Shown one piece after another: positions 63,273 through 64,000 of a stretch of 64,000 nucleotides of DNA. Made by a program: the position numbers and the translations under genes. The notes beneath the pieces are model-generated. The model made no database searches. It saw only the letters and a list, made by a program, of their open reading frames with translations, and was not told the DNA's origin. Position 1 is the first letter of the stretch. Each line of letters begins with the position of its first letter. The stretch is from Flavobacterium cupriresistens (GTDB lineage Bacteria; Bacteroidota; Bacteroidia; Flavobacteriales; Flavobacteriaceae). The DNA lies in contig NZ_CP087134.1 in assembly GCF_020911925.1 (NCBI RefSeq), forward strand, positions 1,116,001 through 1,180,000. The letters run 5' to 3'.

Positions 63273-63294
63273 TTTCGGCAAAAATTCGGCAAAA
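63273..63294 (+). promoter_or_regulatory. paired TTCGGCAA boxes at the right end
   Basis: TTTCGGCAA-AAA-TTCGGCAAAA, the counterpart of 54551-54572 and in the same orientation, 53 bases from attR. Probable integrase arm sites. Confidence 0.65.
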
Positions 63295-63302
63295 TTTAAA
63301 AC

Positions 63303-63341
63303 AAAAAACCCCTAAATCCCTTCACATAAAGGGTTTAGGAG
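63303..63341 (-). terminator. tRNA-Leu terminator supplied by the element
   Basis: On the minus strand CTCCTAAACCCTT and AAGGGATTTAGGGG pair around TATGTG, followed by T6. It sits inside the element directly after the tRNA 3' end and differs in sequence from the stranded original at 54363. Confidence 0.75.
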
Positions 63342-63347
63342 TTTTTA

Positions 63348-63362
63348 AAGTACCCGGAGCCG
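63348..63362. repeat. attR core, inside the tRNA 3' end
   Basis: AAGTACCCGGAGCCG, identical to attL at 54397-54411. It covers the last acceptor-stem bases of tRNA-Leu and three bases beyond its 3' end. Confidence 0.85.
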
Positions 63363-63430
63363 GAGTCGAACCGGCACGGTTTCCCACAGGTGTTTGAGAC
63401 CAGCGCGTCTACCAATTCCGCCATCCGGGC
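63351..63430 (-). tRNA. tRNA-Leu (anticodon CAA)
   Basis: 80 nt. On the minus strand GCCCGGA and TCCGGGT form the acceptor stem (one G-T pair), the D-arm is GCGGAATTGGTAGACGC, the anticodon loop CTCAAAC, and the T-arm GCCGGTTCGACTCCGGC. A variable arm TGGGAAACCGT marks it as class II. One mismatch is seen in the anticodon stem. CCA is not encoded. Confidence 0.93.
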
Positions 63431-63600
63431 TTAGCAGACGAAAAAACAATCAAAAAAGTGATTATTTTAACGCAATAGAATAAGTAATTATGATGTCATA
63501 ACTGTGCCTATTCCTTTAACACGGTGCAAATGTAAAAAATAATTTTAAATGAACTACTAAAAATACTTAAATTTTTCCTTTCAGTGTCCAATAAATTTTC

Positions 63601-63608
63601 TAAATTTG
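63601..63608 (+). promoter_or_regulatory. -7 promoter box of prs
   Basis: TAAATTTG matches the Bacteroidota consensus TAnnTTTG exactly. The start of transcription would be near 63615, giving prs a leader of about 115 bases with paired GCATTTATGC and GCTTTA/TAAAGC segments and GTGCAGAGTGCAG words. Confidence 0.6.
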
Positions 63609-63730
63609 CACCTCGTTAAAACGACGCACACACAACTAACTACACCCGAGGCATTTATGCAGGTCTTGCTTTACCGAAAATGATAAAGCCGAATCGTGCA
63701 GAGTGCAGCGGAGCAAAAAAAAAAATTATA

Positions 63731-64000
63731 ATGTCGCACCTAGAACCAGAAGCTAAAATTTTTGCTTGTTCACAAAGTGTTTATCTTGCAGAAAAAATTG
63801 CAGAACAATACGGAATTCCGTTAGGGAAAGTAACGATGTCAACATACAGTGATGGAGAATTTCAACCATCGTATGAAGAATCAATTAGAGGATTACGTGT
63901 TTTTATCGTTTGTTCGACATTTCCAACAGCCGATAATTTGATGGAATTGTTACTAATGATTGATGCAGCAAAGCGTGCATCAGCAAGACACATTACAGCT
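63731..64000 (+). CDS. prs: ribose-phosphate pyrophosphokinase, 5' part
   Basis: 90 codons before the window edge. SQSVYLAEKIAEQYGIPLGKVTMSTYSDGEFQPSYEESIRGLRVFIV is the N-terminal Prs block, in which YSDGEF belongs to the conserved region and EESIRG to the dimer interface. It makes PRPP from ribose-5-phosphate and ATP. Host gene on the right side of the island, separated from the tRNA by 300 bases that hold the promoter and leader. Confidence 0.92.
   Translation, partial: MSHLEPEAKIFACSQSVYLAEKIAEQYGIPLGKVTMSTYSDGEFQPSYEESIRGLRVFIVCSTFPTADNLMELLLMIDAAKRASARHITA

Larger units (their letters stand above)
54397..63362. mobile_element. integrated island in the tRNA-Leu 3' end, satellite-like layout
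   Basis: About 9 kb bounded by AAGTACCCGGAGCCG direct repeats (54397-54411 and 63348-63362); the right copy is part of an intact tRNA-Leu(CAA). Inside, in order: integrase, small protein, excisionase-type HTH, three small proteins, primase/helicase, iteron region, two cargo lipoproteins. All genes are on the plus strand. Relaxase, coupling protein, capsid and portal genes are absent. The layout matches phage-inducible satellites or small mobilizable islands. Confidence 0.85.

Noticed and set aside
54397..63362. Prophage or conjugative element
   Set aside because: No capsid, portal, terminase, relaxase or coupling protein is present in the interval.

Overview
The window looks like a chromosomal piece of a Flavobacterium-type Bacteroidota. 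It is AT-rich and has a TAnnTTTG-type promoter in front of prs. It encodes a protein with a type IX secretion sorting tail, an ECF-sigma/FecR/TonB-receptor locus, and the flexirubin pigment pathway (tyrosine ammonia-lyase, DarA/DarB-like enzymes and many stand-alone type II fatty-acid/polyketide enzymes). Short palindromic intergenic repeats of the kind common in this genus interrupt several gene junctions.

Region 1, 1-34524: a flexirubin (aryl-polyene dialkylresorcinol ester) gene cluster. Almost all of it is on the minus strand as one or a few long, tightly packed transcripts running from about 33.2 kb down past base 1. It holds a tyrosine ammonia-lyase (starter p-coumarate), two acyl carrier proteins, three catalytically complete ketosynthases, a ketosynthase-like protein without catalytic Cys and a short KS-like protein, a ketoreductase, three hotdog dehydratases, a thioesterase, DarA and DarB (resorcinol half), two CrtI-like oxidoreductases and an LpxL-like acyltransferase. 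It also holds an MMPL/RND exporter fused to a PlsC acyltransferase, a GT2-DUF2062 protein, an ABC-2 exporter, LolA, a polysaccharide deacetylase, three tandem outer-membrane beta-barrels, a BtrH-type protein and a C45-type lipoprotein cut by the window edge. A divergent FAD enzyme with a flavin-halogenase WxWxIP motif closes the cluster on the right. No AMP ligase for activating the starter acid is visible; it may lie beyond the left edge.

Region 2, 34525-53020: a small secreted protein; a large secreted protein with two CBM5/12-like modules and a T9SS tail; a galactose operon (galM-galK-galT-sodium symporter) divergent from a GntR/LacI-type regulator and next to a Nudix-fold protein whose Nudix box is degenerate (probably a regulator); a CPBP membrane protease and an OsmC protein; then an ECF sigma / FecR-like anti-sigma / TonB receptor / DUF4374 lipoprotein set that resembles xenosiderophore uptake (Xus) loci, with a palindromic operator in front.

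Region 3, 54397-63362: a compact (about 9 kb) integrated element in the 3' end of a tRNA-Leu(CAA) gene. A 15-bp direct repeat marks both ends and paired TTCGGCAA boxes sit just inside each end. Gene order is tyrosine integrase, small protein, excisionase-type HTH, small proteins, primase/helicase, an iteron-rich origin-like region, then a two-gene lipoprotein cargo (a JAB/MPN-like C-terminal domain plus a small partner). No relaxase, capsid or conjugation genes are present, so it resembles a phage satellite or a minimal mobilizable island. Several of its genes are preceded by inverted repeats that overlap or lie just before the start codon. The window ends in the start of prs.
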